Source of the DNA: an uncultured Lachnospiraceae bacterium
Lineage (GTDB): Bacteria > Bacillota > Clostridia > Lachnospirales > Lachnospiraceae
Length of the DNA stretch: 34,149 nt
Assembly (NCBI GenBank): GCA_949743325.1
Contig: CATJTQ010000075.1
Location: forward strand, 1 to 34,149
Direction of reading: 5' to 3'
Shown here: piece after piece, positions 1 through 7,294 of the stretch
Position numbering within the stretch: position 1 is the stretch's first letter
Layout of the letters: each line of letters starts with the position of its first letter
Made by a program: the position numbers and the translations under genes
The notes under the pieces: model-generated
The model's database searches: none
What the model saw: the letters and a program-made list of their open reading frames with translations, nothing else
What the model was told of the DNA's origin: nothing

Positions 1-257
1 CTAAGTTTGATGAACAAGATTTCGTGGATGAATATCTTAGTGAATGCTATGCTGAGGCTTATGATGAAAAATTAGATTATTATGTAGATAAAGCTATGAA
101 TGCAGCAAGTAAAGCATTTGCTGAATTGGCAGAGGAATCTAAAGATGAAGCTGATATGTTACTTAGACAAATTGAGGAGTTGAAGACTTTAGCGAAAAAA
201 GTACTAAAATTATTCAAATCATTACCATTGAATGATATAAGAATTGATAATACATAG
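1..257 (+). CDS. C-terminal end of an unidentified protein (truncated by window edge)
   Basis: A reading frame is already open at base 3 and runs to a TAA at 255-257, so about 84 C-terminal residues are visible and the true start lies left of the window. A GTG at 24 is in frame but has no clear ribosome binding site, so I do not take it as the start. The visible part is acidic at first, then Ala/Glu/Lys-rich, with a heptad-like pattern that suggests a coiled coil, and ends in a lysine-rich helix. I do not recognise the family. The decayed genes that follow suggest it could belong to a mobile element, but that is inference. Confidence 0.5.
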   Translation, partial: KFDEQDFVDEYLSECYAEAYDEKLDYYVDKAMNAASKAFAELAEESKDEADMLLRQIEELKTLAKKVLKLFKSLPLNDIRIDNT

Positions 258-357
258 AAGTAAGTGGTTTTAGCTGGGGTAAACACTATCCCCCTAAGAG
301 GTGGTATGAACCTTTTAGCAAAAGGTGACAGTTTCGCTATTTAGTATTAAGAAGTAA

Positions 358-525
358 CTTTCACCGCATGTTGAGACGGTTGTAATGCTATCCCACAAAA
401 AACATAATAGCATTATCAACGTAAAAGTGGAGTTTGGCGAGAGTGAGGGCAAAGTACCGCTTGATAATATTGCCAAGAGAGTTGCAGAATACAAGCCGAA
501 AGAGCGGATTACATACAAGGAGGTA
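358..525 (+). pseudogene. Fragment resembling the C-terminal extension of clostridial RlmD (23S rRNA uracil methyltransferase)
   Basis: The frame reads PHVETVVMLSHKK and then INVKVEFGESEGKVPLDNIA. I recognise this as the end of the methyltransferase domain (CPHVETV) plus the C-terminal extension found on many Lachnospiraceae RlmD/RumA proteins. An in-frame stop at 355-357 lies directly before it, and there is no start codon with a ribosome binding site. The similarity ends near 525, where DUF1016-like sequence begins. No AdoMet-binding domain is present, so this is a broken remnant. The family assignment is from memory of the motif and has not been searched. Confidence 0.55.
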
Positions 526-527
526 TG

Positions 528-1138
528 TACGGGTCAATTATTGAGGAGCAAGGTGGCAATGAAAAAGTAGAGTTTGGTACAAGATTTTTAAAAGAATTAT
601 CAAAAACAAATAACACAAGATTTAGGTAAAGATTTTACAGTGACAAATTTGAAATATAGGAAGCAGTTTTATTTAATGTTTCCAAATGGTCACGCGATGC
701 GTGACGAATTGAGCTGGACTCATTATAGATTATTAATTAAAATAGAAAATGATAACGCACAAGAATTTTATATGCAGGAAGCTGTAAAATCACAATGGAG
801 CACCAGACAGCTTGAGAGGTGAATAAATTTTTTTCTATAAAAGATTATTATCCAGTAAAAATAAATAACAGATTGCGGAAGAAATTCAAATATTAGAGCC
901 TACTAAGAAACCAGAAGATATTATTTGTGCCCCATCTTTTCTGGAATTTCTTGGTTTAAGTTTAAATGATAATTTTTATAAAAGTGATCTGGAACAGGAA
1001 TTAATTACTTATTTGCAAAAATTCTTTTTAAACCTTGGGATGGGCGTTTGTTGTTAGACAGAAGCGAAATACTTTTGATGGCAGCATTTTAGAATAGACG
1101 TTGTATTTTACAATTATATAAAGTAAAATTTTAAAGTT
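528..1138 (+). pseudogene. Decayed DUF1016/YhcG-family PDDEXK nuclease gene
   Basis: Pieces in different frames line up in the order expected for a DUF1016 (YhcG) protein. First comes GSIIEEQGGNEKVEFG (about 531-578). After a frameshift near 615 come LGKDFTVTNLKYRKQFYLMF and WSTRQLER (about 622-822), ending at TGA 820-822. Then come AEEIQILEPTKKPEDI and FLEFLGLSLNDNFY (about 874-990), and finally FRIDVVFYNYIK near 1089-1124. The last block corresponds to the nuclease core. Several frameshifts and stops make an active protein impossible. Intact members have an N-terminal helical domain and a PD-(D/E)xK domain and are often linked to mobile DNA or restriction systems. Confidence 0.75.
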
Positions 1139-1230
1139 AAAATAGATTATGAAAATAATATACAAAATCATGTTTTAAATTTCACAATCAGTTAGATAAG
1201 GCAGATAAAATAGTATAATTAAATAGAGTG

Positions 1231-1259
1231 TTGTATTATATCATATATGTATGTAAAAT
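1231..1259 (+). promoter_or_regulatory. Probable sigma-A promoter of the Cdd1-like gene
   Basis: TTGTAT (1231-1236) and TAAAAT (1254-1259) are separated by 17 bases and lie 34 bases before the start codon. The surroundings are very AT-rich, so chance matches are possible. Confidence 0.45.
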
Positions 1260-1293
1260 TATTTAATAACTTATAACAAAGGAGGAATATAAC

Positions 1294-1620
1294 TTGTCAA
1301 ATAATAACGAAGAGCAGAAGCATCACTTAAAGACATCAAAAAAACAAACACACTCCAATGATTTAAAGCAAATACCAGGTATTGGTGAAAATATGGAACG
1401 ACATTTAAATAACATAGGTATTAACAGTGTTGCAGATTTAGTTGGGAAAGACCCAGAAGAATTATACAATTTAGATTGTATAAAAAAAGGGTTTAAAGAT
1501 GATCTGTGCGTGTTGTATGTTTTTCGCTGTGCGGTGTATTATGCGGAGCACACTAATCATGATCCTGAAAAACTTAAATGGTGGTATTGGAAAGATAAAG
1601 AATATCCAGAAGATAAATAA
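1294..1620 (+). CDS. Cdd1-like 'pathogenicity locus' helix-hairpin-helix protein
   Basis: The product is 108 residues. After a basic 25-residue N-terminus comes a helix-hairpin-helix motif (QIPGIGENMERHLNNIGI, about residues 26-43), then SVADLVGKDPEELY and a conserved C-terminal block with CVLYVFRCAVYYAE and LKWWYWKD. This pattern matches the Cdd1 family, named after a gene flanking the C. difficile toxin locus. The biochemical role is unknown; the motif suggests non-specific DNA or RNA binding. The TTG start is chosen because GGAGG at 1281-1285 sits 8 bases before it. DUF1905 follows 68 bases later on the same strand and may be cotranscribed. Confidence 0.85.
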   Translation: MSNNNEEQKHHLKTSKKQTHSNDLKQIPGIGENMERHLNNIGINSVADLVGKDPEELYNLDCIKKGFKDDLCVLYVFRCAVYYAEHTNHDPEKLKWWYWKDKEYPEDK

Positions 1621-1688
1621 AGGCTGTAAATAAAACGAGTATAAAAAATGTGATAAGAAATAATATAATTGTAGGAGATGATTAGAAA

Positions 1689-1979
1689 ATGAATACAAAA
1701 GTTTATGAATTTCATGCAGTTATAGAAGCTGTTCCTGATAAAGGAGGGGCTTATATACGTTTTCCGTATGATGTAAGAAAAGAATTTGGCAAAGGCAGGG
1801 TAAAAGCAGAGATAACTTTTGACGGAGAACCATATAAAGGAAGCATTGTTAATATGGGAGTAAAAAATAATGACGGAACTATATGTTATATTATTGGAAT
1901 ACGCAAAGACATTCGCAGTAAAATAGGAAAACAGCCAGGTGATAAAGTATTTGTTACAGTGAAAGCGGTGGAGGGTTAA
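1689..1979 (+). CDS. DUF1905 domain protein
   Basis: The product is 96 residues, the usual length of a stand-alone DUF1905 protein. Visible family features are YEFHAVIEAV at the N-terminus, GGAYIRFPYDVRKEFGKGR, then DGEPYKGSIVNMG and a C-terminal IRSKIGKQPGDKVFVTV block. The fold is a small beta barrel; no enzymatic role is established. An AGGAG lies at 1673-1677, a slightly long spacing from the ATG. No terminator directly follows; the next strong hairpin is about 300 bases downstream. Confidence 0.85.
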   Translation: MNTKVYEFHAVIEAVPDKGGAYIRFPYDVRKEFGKGRVKAEITFDGEPYKGSIVNMGVKNNDGTICYIIGIRKDIRSKIGKQPGDKVFVTVKAVEG

Positions 1980-2286
1980 TAATAGATTTTTATAAAGGCC
2001 ATTGTTATATTTAAATAATATTTATTATGCATTAAAAAAATCAGCACGCTTAAAGCAAAAAATATGCTGCCATATATTGCATCCATTTGCATCATCTGAT
2101 TATTGTATTTTGACAACATTTGCAGTTGTGTGTATTAAAGTCAGTAAGTTAAAAACATGCATATGTCTAACTGTCCATATACCACATTATCTTTATTTAA
2201 AAATAAGCACGAAAAATTATAAGTATCTATGAAATCAAGAAAGGCTTTAACTCTCATAATAAAATCTTCTATTGTTTATGTATAAT

Positions 2287-2396
2287 AAAAAGTGGGCTGT
2301 CTGAAAATGGAAGCGGTTGCTCAATATATTGTTTGGATATTTGAGAAAGTAACAATATATTGTTTGCAAATTGAGTTTCCTGACAGCCCACTTTTT
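2287..2396. repeat. Long inverted repeat, possible bidirectional terminator or MITE-like element
   Basis: The outer arms AAAAAGTGGGCTGTC and GACAGCCCACTTTTT are perfect 15-base inverted repeats about 80 bases apart. Inside, the palindrome CAATATATTG occurs twice (near 2322-2331 and 2353-2362), each followed by TTTG. Each arm ends in an A/T tract, so the hairpin would give a U-run when transcribed from either side. This suits a bidirectional terminator or a small non-autonomous element. Confidence 0.55.
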
Positions 2397-2630
2397 ACTT
2401 ACAGCCCCTTTCTTACAGAATAAGTCACTTTTTTCAGGGTAAAAATTCTATTCGTTTTTCCTGCTGTGTAATTTAGCTTTTGTTAAAACATACAAAAATT
2501 ATAAAAAACCTCAATCCAGTAACTTTTCATTAAGCTAAAATCAGCTTGCTGAGGGGCTTTGATTTGACTTGATGACAATATCATGATTAACGTACTTTTT
2601 CATTGTACATAATACTAAATTAATTGTACA

Positions 2631-2655
2631 ATATAAATTGATTTATAATTTATAT
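2631..2655 (+). promoter_or_regulatory. AT palindrome overlapping a -10 element upstream of the endonuclease gene
   Basis: ATATAAATT (2631-2639) and AATTTATAT (2647-2655) form a 9-base inverted repeat with a 7-base centre. A perfect TATAAT (2644-2649) lies in it, with TTGTAC at 2624-2629 as a poorly spaced -35 (14 bases). It may be the promoter and operator of the gene starting at 2725. In such AT-rich DNA this could be chance. Confidence 0.3.
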
Positions 2656-2724
2656 CTGTAAGAATTGATGTACATGACTTTGATGGCATAGAAATGAGAA
2701 TATTATTAGGAGTGGAGTGGTACT

Positions 2725-4500
2725 ATGAGCTGGTCTTGGAAGACAAAACCGAGAAGTATAATAAAAACGATTCAATGGTTTCCGTACTTTGCTTCATTAA
2801 AAGGTGAGAATTGGAATGGAAAGTCAACAGCTGTAAGCAGGAAAGACGGCAAGGCTGTTCATCCGGTAAGAAGACAATATATATATTCAGCCCATAGAGA
2901 TGAGGATACATGGTTATCATCTATATCTTGGAGTGATTATCTGTCAGGCAGAAAAGATAAAAAAGAAACTGAAGCCAATGGAAGGATGGATAAAGGAGCA
3001 TATGAATTTTTTGGATTTGGGTATGTAAATAAAAAAGGCGCCATTGAAGTTACTGAAGTTGGAAATAAAATAGTGCAAGGTATATTTGATGATGAAGATT
3101 ATTTGAAACAATTATTAAAACTCAGACTACCTAACTTTGTGTATAAAGAATCTAAAATAAAAAATAAAAGATTTATATTTCCGATGCAGGTCATTTTGCA
3201 GGCCTTTGTTCAGTATGAAAGTTTAAACAGAAGCGAGCTGGCATTAATATTTGGATGTGAAGATACAGAGGATATTCCTGACACATTGACAGCAATTGGG
3301 TTATTTAAAGAAGAATATAAAAAATTAAAAAATAAAAATGATACCACAAAGGTAAAAAAATTATTTTCAGAGATATACCAAAATACATATGGAAAAATGC
3401 AGAACAGACCTGACAGTTATTATGAATATGCAGAAGCTTTATCAAGAACTCTTATATATACAGGGTTATTTATTTCTTCCGGCAGAAGTATAGCCACAAA
3501 GATAAGAGTAGCGGAGCATTCCAAAGCTAAGGTGAAATTGCTGCAGCAGAAATTTGTATTTACACATCCTGAACATACTTCACTAGAAGAATATATGCAG
3601 TGGTTTGGAAGTTTACATAATATTATGCTTCCTTGGGAAAATATTGAAGAGAGAAAAGTTATTATAGCTGAGAAGGCAGATATTCTTTCTTCAAAAATTA
3701 AAAATGCTGACAAAGATTATGAAAAGAAAGCGGAAATATCATTAGAAGAAATTGAAAAAATTGTTGCTGATGCAGAGACAGCTAAAGATAATAATCAGCT
3801 GAAAGAATTTGAACATCTGCTGAGCGAACAGATCATCTCTCATAATGAAAATTATTTTATAAAAACGTTGTCTAAGACAAGAGATGAGAGAGATAAAATA
3901 TTGGACAAATTTGACGATATTTTAGCAAATGAAGATATGAGCGCCCTTTGGTTGGAAGTTAATACATGGAAATCATTAATAGCTATTTCAGGAGAACAGA
4001 TTGTAAAAAGAAACTTTAAAATAGAAGATGATTTGACGCCGAAAAGTTTTGCACCTGGGGTTGGAAATACTCCTGATATGGAATTATATAAGGATAACTA
4101 TATAATTGTACCAGAAGTTTCGCTTATGACTGGTGTCCGTCAATGGGAACATGAGGCTTCAAGCGTAATAGATCATGTTTTAAGTTTTATTACAGAGTAT
4201 AAAGAGAAACAAGTGTTAGGCCTGTTTTTATCATCAAAAATAAATGTACGCACACTTTGGCAGTTCTTTATATTGAATAAGGAGAGCTGGGTTGGTGAAC
4301 CAGTTCCAGTGATTCCGTTGACAATAGAGCAATACGTTGATGTAGTACAATATATTTATTCAAATGAATACTGTATAGATGATTTTAAAGAGCTGCTTGT
4401 AAATATAGCGGACCGATCAATAAATTGTAAAGATTACCATGCATGGGAGGATGAAATAAGTGATTGTATACATATTTGGAAACAGAGCAAATCTGTTTAA
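2725..4500 (+). CDS. AlwI-family type II (IIS-like) restriction endonuclease
   Basis: The product is 591 residues, typical of the AlwI/BspD6I family whose members cut a few bases outside short asymmetric sites. The N-terminal MSWSWKTKPRS and the IQWFPYFASL block are family-like. The C-terminal catalytic motif is visible: PD at 450-451, then after a short spacer PEVSLMTGVRQWEHE, with Glu464 in the EVS position of the PD...E(V)(S/T) nuclease core. A lysine-rich helical linker (about residues 330-395) joins the N-terminal part to the nuclease end. By family analogy the target is GGATC or GAGTC; the sequence alone cannot say which. GGAGTGGAG precedes the ATG. The adjacent methyltransferase gene completes a restriction-modification system. 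Confidence 0.85.
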   Translation: MSWSWKTKPRSIIKTIQWFPYFASLKGENWNGKSTAVSRKDGKAVHPVRRQYIYSAHRDEDTWLSSISWSDYLSGRKDKKETEANGRMDKGAYEFFGFGYVNKKGAIEVTEVGNKIVQGIFDDEDYLKQLLKLRLPNFVYKESKIKNKRFIFPMQVILQAFVQYESLNRSELALIFGCEDTEDIPDTLTAIGLFKEEYKKLKNKNDTTKVKKLFSEIYQNTYGKMQNRPDSYYEYAEALSRTLIYTGLFISSGRSIATKIRVAEHSKAKVKLLQQKFVFTHPEHTSLEEYMQWFGSLHNIMLPWENIEERKVIIAEKADILSSKIKNADKDYEKKAEISLEEIEKIVADAETAKDNNQLKEFEHLLSEQIISHNENYFIKTLSKTRDERDKILDKFDDILANEDMSALWLEVNTWKSLIAISGEQIVKRNFKIEDDLTPKSFAPGVGNTPDMELYKDNYIIVPEVSLMTGVRQWEHEASSVIDHVLSFITEYKEKQVLGLFLSSKINVRTLWQFFILNKESWVGEPVPVIPLTIEQYVDVVQYIYSNEYCIDDFKELLVNIADRSINCKDYHAWEDEISDCIHIWKQSKSV

Positions 4501-4524
4501 ATTACCTTGATTTAAGCGGAATTG

Positions 4525-4552
4525 TTGACTTTGGCAGTGGATATGATATAAT
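4525..4552 (+). promoter_or_regulatory. Promoter dedicated to the methyltransferase gene
   Basis: TTGACT (4525-4530) and a perfect TATAAT (4547-4552) are separated by 16 bases. They lie between the end of the endonuclease gene and the methyltransferase ATG. This would let the methyltransferase be made independently of the endonuclease. Confidence 0.6.
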
Positions 4553-4584
4553 TCAGGCGTCAGATTAAGAAGGGAGGCTGTTAA

Positions 4585-5757
4585 ATGATAATAAAAGAAA
4601 AAAGTGTTAAGTTGTCTCCTATTCTAAAGTACCCGGGCGGCAAGGAGAAAGAGTTAAAATATATATTGCCTAATCTGCCGAAAAATTGTCAAAATTATTA
4701 TGAACCTTTTGTTGGAGGCGGAGCAGTATATTTTGCATTAGACAGTGAAGCGTACTATATAAATGATAAATCTACTGAATTGGTGAATTTATATAATATG
4801 ATAAAAACACAAAACCGAGAGTTTTTACAGAAGCTTAGCGAAATTGATCATAGTTGGAAAATTATTTTAAAGATTGCCAGTTTTTATATAGAAGATTTAG
4901 TGAAAATTTATAATAAATATAAGAATGCTAAAATAAATGAAGTTCGTTTAGATAAAGAGATATCAAAACTTATTATAAAAAATTTAAAAGAGTTTAATGT
5001 ATTGTTAGAAAAGATTTATAATCGCGCAATTGAAAATTTTGAGAAGGAAATAATAAAAAGTTTAAAAAACAAAATTATAAGAATGAAAAAATTAGAAGCA
5101 GAAAAAGGAGATTTACAATTCGAAGATATTATGCATAATCTGGAAGGCGCCTTTAAAAATGCTTTTTATATGCATTTTCGTTATTTGTATAATAATATAG
5201 AAGAATTAAAGATAGACGTTCCTTTTGCAACTGCAGTGTATTACTTTGTAAGGCAGTACTGTTATGCTTCAATGTTCAGATATAACAGACAGGGAAAATT
5301 TAATGTTCCGTATGGCGGTATATCATATAATAAAAAGACAATAACCAATAAAATACAGTACTTTTCATCTTTGCAGCTTGTAAACCAGCTTAAAAATACA
5401 ACAATAGAAAATATGGATTTTGAACAATTTTTCAACCTACATAAACCTGAACACAATGATTTTATATTTTTAGATCCGCCGTATGATACGGAATTTAGTA
5501 CATATGCTAAAAATAAGTTTGATCAGAATGACCAGATAAGACTTGCGGACTATCTAATTAATAGATGCAATGCATACTTTATGTTAATAATAAAAAATAC
5601 TGATTTTATTAGAGGCTTATATCCAGCAGATAGAAATACTGCAAATGGCAAAAAATTGTATGTAGGTAAATTTGATAAAAAATATGTTGTCAGTTTTCAG
5701 GATCGGAATGATAAAGATGCAGAACATTTATTAATAACAAATTATTTAATTAATTAA
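4585..5757 (+). CDS. D12-class (Dam-type) N6-adenine DNA methyltransferase
   Basis: The 390-residue product carries the D12/MethyltransfD12 signature: LKYPGGK (14-20), the AdoMet-binding motif EPFVGGGAVYF (40-50), FNVPYGG in the middle, and the catalytic DPPY at 297-300. Transfer of a methyl group to the adenine N6 of the partner enzyme's site is the expected reaction. A charged helical insertion (about residues 80-175) separates motif I from the target-recognition part and makes it longer than the roughly 280-residue Dam proteins. GGGAGG precedes the ATG. Only one methyltransferase is visible although AlwI-type enzymes cut asymmetric sites; one Dam-like enzyme could suffice if the palindromic GATC core of GGATC is methylated on both strands. 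Confidence 0.9.
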   Translation: MIIKEKSVKLSPILKYPGGKEKELKYILPNLPKNCQNYYEPFVGGGAVYFALDSEAYYINDKSTELVNLYNMIKTQNREFLQKLSEIDHSWKIILKIASFYIEDLVKIYNKYKNAKINEVRLDKEISKLIIKNLKEFNVLLEKIYNRAIENFEKEIIKSLKNKIIRMKKLEAEKGDLQFEDIMHNLEGAFKNAFYMHFRYLYNNIEELKIDVPFATAVYYFVRQYCYASMFRYNRQGKFNVPYGGISYNKKTITNKIQYFSSLQLVNQLKNTTIENMDFEQFFNLHKPEHNDFIFLDPPYDTEFSTYAKNKFDQNDQIRLADYLINRCNAYFMLIIKNTDFIRGLYPADRNTANGKKLYVGKFDKKYVVSFQDRNDKDAEHLLITNYLIN

Positions 5758-5981
5758 AAATATACATTATTGGTGAACAAGAACTTACAGTGTGTTGACT
5801 TGACAAATAAAAGAGAAAGTTAAGTAAAGCGTTCTAATAGTGCTGGATTAGCAGATGGGAATTTTATTATTTTTATTAAATATTATTATTGATGAACTGA
5901 AAGAAATTCATAGACAGAGAAGCGTTACAAGTGACTATATATGAACTGGTGTGCAGTTATAGAAATGGAGAGATGGTAAAA

Positions 5982-7037
5982 GTGGCAAAACGAAAGACTT
6001 TAGTCAAAGATTTTGAACAGCTTGTAAAAGATGGCGATATTGAAAAGATAAAAGAAGTATTTAACAAATGTGATATCAATGCATATGGAGGATATAACAA
6101 AGGCAATGCATTATCATTTCTCATATCAGAAGAATTGATGAGATGGCTTGTTGAAAATGGTGCTGATATAGATTATGTAGATGCATATGGATATACGCCG
6201 CTGCTGTATCATGCCTGTCATTCATTTGCAGAGCAGCAGGCCATCAATTTGGTAAAGCTTGGGGCCAATGTTCATGCAGTAAATAAACTATATAAAATGA
6301 ATACGCTTCACTATGCAGTATCGTCTGGGAGCGTAAAATTAGTTCAGTGTCTTATGGAAGCAGGGGTTGATATTTCGGCAGTTGATTATAATGGAAATAC
6401 GCCGTTGGAAAGCGCATTTTATTCAGCAAGAACATTTGATTTAATAAAATTAGAACCAGTTACTAAATATTTATTATCTGAAAATATTGCGGTGACTGAA
6501 AAACTGAGGGAGTATATGATACATACAGCAAAAGATATAGAATTTAGGAGAAGCAGTATTAACAAAGATTACATAGATGATTTGGACAAGGCTATGGACA
6601 GCCTATATACCCTTCTCTCTGTAACACCAGTTTCAAGAAGGGTAGAGTATGATGGCAAGTCTCCAATAAAATATACACAGACAACATGGCAGAAACAGCA
6701 CAATGAACTTTGGAACCTGTTAGTTCCAGGTTCAGGTCATGCAAATACTGTACAAGGTGAAGTGATTCGTATATCAGGAAAACTTGGTTATGAAATACTA
6801 GATAACGGAGGAATTAATTGGGATAAAGATTATAAAATGCTGTCACACGCACTGTTAGACTATTTACATATGGGCACTCCTCTTTCGGATAAAGAATATG
6901 AAGAGTTAGATATTATAATTAAATCAATTAGAAACGTATATGAGAAAGAAATTGACCGTATGACAGAGTTATCTGTTAAGTGGGTAACATTGAACCTTAA
7001 TCCGATTAAATTAGGTGAAATAAAATACAATAGGTAA
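5982..7037 (+). CDS. Ankyrin-repeat protein of unknown function
   Basis: With this start the product is 351 residues, with no signal peptide or membrane segment. Three to four ankyrin repeats occupy roughly residues 15-150: LMRWLVENGADIDYVDAYGY, TPLLYHACHS, INLVKLGANVHAVN, NTLHYAVSSGSVKLVQCLME, AGVDISAVDYNGNTPLESAF. The C-terminal half is helical and unassigned. The GTG at 5982 has GGAGAG 9 bases upstream; a GTG at 5931 would add 17 residues but has no good ribosome binding site. Ankyrin repeats bind proteins. The position next to a restriction-modification system suggests an accessory or defence-related role, which is inference only. Confidence 0.75.
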   Translation: MAKRKTLVKDFEQLVKDGDIEKIKEVFNKCDINAYGGYNKGNALSFLISEELMRWLVENGADIDYVDAYGYTPLLYHACHSFAEQQAINLVKLGANVHAVNKLYKMNTLHYAVSSGSVKLVQCLMEAGVDISAVDYNGNTPLESAFYSARTFDLIKLEPVTKYLLSENIAVTEKLREYMIHTAKDIEFRRSSINKDYIDDLDKAMDSLYTLLSVTPVSRRVEYDGKSPIKYTQTTWQKQHNELWNLLVPGSGHANTVQGEVIRISGKLGYEILDNGGINWDKDYKMLSHALLDYLHMGTPLSDKEYEELDIIIKSIRNVYEKEIDRMTELSVKWVTLNLNPIKLGEIKYNR

Positions 7038-7141
7038 ACATATTAAAAACGCAATCAAGTTATAAAAATAAATGAAACAAAAGATAACAAGATGCACTTT
7101 AGTATATGAATAAATCTGTATTAATAAAGACAACTTAACAG

Positions 7142-7170
7142 TTGACTTCCAATTCATGTGCTAGTAAAAT
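7142..7170 (+). promoter_or_regulatory. Probable promoter of the uxaB-uxaA operon
   Basis: TTGACT (7142-7147) and TAAAAT (7165-7170) are 17 bases apart, leaving a 5' leader of about 120 bases before uxaB. A second TATAAT at 7236-7241 has no convincing -35. Confidence 0.5.
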
Positions 7171-7203
7171 AGAAATTAGAGGTACAATTTAGGTGATTAG
7201 CGG

Positions 7204-7266
7204 TAAATGCGCTCTGTACATATAACCTGAGATTGTATAATATTGCGTGAAATAAAAACGCATTTA
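7204..7266 (+). promoter_or_regulatory. Alternative stem-loops in the uxaB leader
   Basis: TAAATGCG (7204-7211) can pair with CGCATTTA (7259-7266). A shorter stem, TGCGT (7244-7248) with ACGCA (7258-7262), uses part of the same right arm, so the two exclude each other. Both end about 20 bases before the uxaB ribosome binding site. As DNA, the pair could also be a split operator for a GntR- or LacI-type regulator. Confidence 0.3.
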
Positions 7267-7294
7267 TAAAAAATAATATCATGAGGTGAAAGCA

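Larger units (their letters stand above)
1980..2724. other. 745-base intergenic region before the restriction endonuclease gene
   Basis: I find no credible gene here. An apparent 76-codon frame at 2002-2232 has no ribosome binding site and low-complexity composition. The region holds a long inverted repeat (2287-2396) and, near its right end, a TATAAT at 2644-2649 embedded in an AT palindrome that could be the promoter and operator of the endonuclease gene. The rest is AT-rich spacer. Confidence 0.5.

Noticed and set aside
2002-2232. 76-codon frame in the intergenic region
   Set aside because: No ribosome binding site, start is TTA/TTG-like in AT-rich spacer, composition is Lys/Ile/Leu/Tyr noise and no family features are visible.
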